DNA of 14,941 nucleotides from Pseudomonadota bacterium (lineage in GTDB: Bacteria; Desulfobacterota; Desulfobacteria; Desulfobacterales; RPRI01): NCBI GenBank assembly GCA_018830925.1, contig JAHJRK010000330.1, positions 1 to 14,941 of the forward strand, read 5' to 3'. How positions within the stretch are numbered: the stretch's first letter is position 1; each line of letters begins with the position of its first letter. This document shows, in pieces, positions 14,495 through 14,941 of the stretch. Both the position numbers and the translations under genes were made by a program. Under the pieces are notes generated by a model that searched no databases, was not told the origin of the DNA, and worked only from the letters and a program-made list of their open reading frames with translations.

Positions 14495-14675
14495 AAGGGT
14501 TCAAGGATTCAGGGATTCCAGTGACACGAAGTGATGAGCTAAAGCGATTAAAAGAAAGTCTGTCAGATCTTCGTCAGAGATATCGGTGAGGTTAAGAAGA
14601 AGCTTGAAAGCCGAAGACAATATCATTAAAAAAACAAACACTTAAATCCATGAACTCTGGACTCCTTGACCCCTT
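14495..14675. repeat. Second imperfect inverted-repeat pair
   Basis: AAGGGTTCAAGGATTC (14495-14510) matches the reverse complement of 14660-14675, AAGGGGTCAAGGAGTC, at 14 of 16 positions. The pair encloses about 150 bp containing a short nucleotidyltransferase-like fragment. It may be another small mobile unit or the debris of one. Confidence 0.4.
14521..14589 (+). pseudogene. Possible MNT nucleotidyltransferase N-terminal fragment
   Basis: A 22-codon frame from GTG 14521 reads VTRSDELKRLKESLSDLRQR and stops. It resembles the helix that precedes the GSxxR motif in MNT-type nucleotidyltransferases of toxin-antitoxin pairs, but the catalytic part is absent downstream in all frames. The match is short and could be chance. 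Confidence 0.25.
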
Positions 14676-14721
14676 CCTCCCAGCCAATCGGGAGAAGAAC
14701 TAAATATTTTAATAATTTATG

Positions 14722-14750
14722 TTGACATTAATAATGGTGCCGTGTACTGT
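14722..14750 (+). promoter_or_regulatory. Promoter of the cold-shock gene
   Basis: A perfect TTGACA (14722-14727) is followed after 17 bp by TACTGT (14745-14750), which keeps the first two and the last consensus bases. Transcription from it would give a leader of about 120 nt, the long untranslated leader usual for cspA-like genes. TCAAAGT in the leader can pair with ACCTTGA (one mismatch) shortly before the ribosome site. Confidence 0.55.
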
Positions 14751-14877
14751 GTGGCAAATCAGTAAAGATCCGCAAAGTATTGCGGGTCGGTTTCGAACAG
14801 AAGGATTGTTCCATGTTGTCAAAGTGACGACCTGAAGTCTGGGACCTTGATTCATTTTTTGAAAGGAGGTAAACACT

Positions 14878-14941
14878 ATGGCAAATGGAACTGTAAAATG
14901 GTTCAATGACAGCAAAGGATTCGGCTTCATTGAGCAGGAAG
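14878..14941 (+). CDS. CspA-type cold-shock protein, 5' part
   Basis: The first 21 codons are visible before the window ends. They read MANGTVKWFNDSKGFGFIEQ, which contains the RNP-1 motif KGFGFI of the cold-shock domain, a small single-stranded nucleic-acid-binding beta-barrel that acts as an RNA chaperone. ATG 14878 has an ideal AAGGAGGT at 14863-14870. It is the only clear plus-strand gene in the window and diverges from the Nudix-like gene across a 700-bp gap. Confidence 0.93.
   Translation, partial: MANGTVKWFNDSKGFGFIEQE

Larger units (their letters stand above)
14178..14877. other. 700-bp intergenic stretch with element relics
   Basis: No complete gene is visible. From left to right it holds an IS/MITE-like element with terminal inverted repeats (14202-14366), a second imperfect inverted-repeat pair (14495-14675) around a possible gene fragment, then the promoter and leader of the cold-shock gene. 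The accumulation of small element relics marks it as a landing zone. Confidence 0.6.

Noticed and set aside
14709..14930. A 73-codon minus-strand frame across the cold-shock promoter and start
   Set aside because: It runs antisense to the promoter, ideal ribosome site and start codon of a clear cold-shock gene, and has no family resemblance.
1..14941. CRISPR arrays, tRNA or rRNA genes, and a retron or diversity-generating retroelement
   Set aside because: No regularly spaced repeats, no cloverleaf or rRNA-like sequence and no reverse transcriptase were seen. The Avd-like fold of the four-helix family alone does not support a retroelement here.

Overview
The window is about 15 kb of an AT/GC-balanced bacterial chromosome, and almost every gene lies on the minus strand. 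Short intergenic gaps, ATGA start/stop overlaps, strong GGAGG ribosome sites and the gene content (YwbE, DUF2283, an SplB-like radical SAM protein, a four-helix-bundle suffix protein, a CspA-type cold-shock protein) fit an anaerobic Desulfobacterota (Syntrophus-like) organism or a relative. That assignment is an inference from family resemblance and cannot be proved from this sequence alone.

Layout from left to right. (1) 1-1898: small housekeeping-type genes on the minus strand: a partial cupin protein, YwbE, a 43-residue ORF, a radical SAM protein and a DUF2283 protein. The last three are translationally coupled. (2) 2115-13105: one long minus-strand defence operon. It starts at a good sigma70-type promoter (13148-13176) and reads, in transcription order: half-size HsdS, HsdM, a BRO-N/DinD-like protein, full HsdS, a CD-NTase with an AGS-C sensor domain, a SLATT membrane effector, a truncated hsdR'-hsdS' chimera, a broken four-helix-bundle gene, full-length HsdR and a YgjP-like metallopeptidase. 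(3) 13106-13616: a non-coding stretch with the operon promoter and a long GC-rich hairpin. (4) 13617-14177: a Nudix-like protein. (5) 14178-14877: a non-coding stretch with two inverted-repeat elements that look like MITE/IS relics, then the promoter and leader of a plus-strand cold-shock gene that runs off the right edge.

The most interesting feature is the defence operon. A CBASS-like pair (cyclic-nucleotide synthase plus SLATT pore-type effector) sits inside a type I restriction-modification operon, and each gene overlaps its neighbours by exactly 4 nt (hsdM/bro/hsdS/CD-NTase/SLATT/hsdR'). It therefore looks like a built-in component rather than a neighbour. The hsdR' start that overlaps the SLATT stop belongs to a lost hsdR. 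After about 39 codons it is fused to the last about 36 codons of a second hsdS. A broken four-helix gene follows, itself overlapping the intact hsdR by 4 nt. The simplest reading is that two related hsd operons were joined by a deletion: one supplied hsdM/bro/hsdS/CD-NTase/SLATT, the other hsdR/ygjP. Whether the hybrid restricts DNA, and whether the nucleotide-signalling arm answers to failed restriction (as PrrC does inside the EcoprrI locus), are hypotheses.
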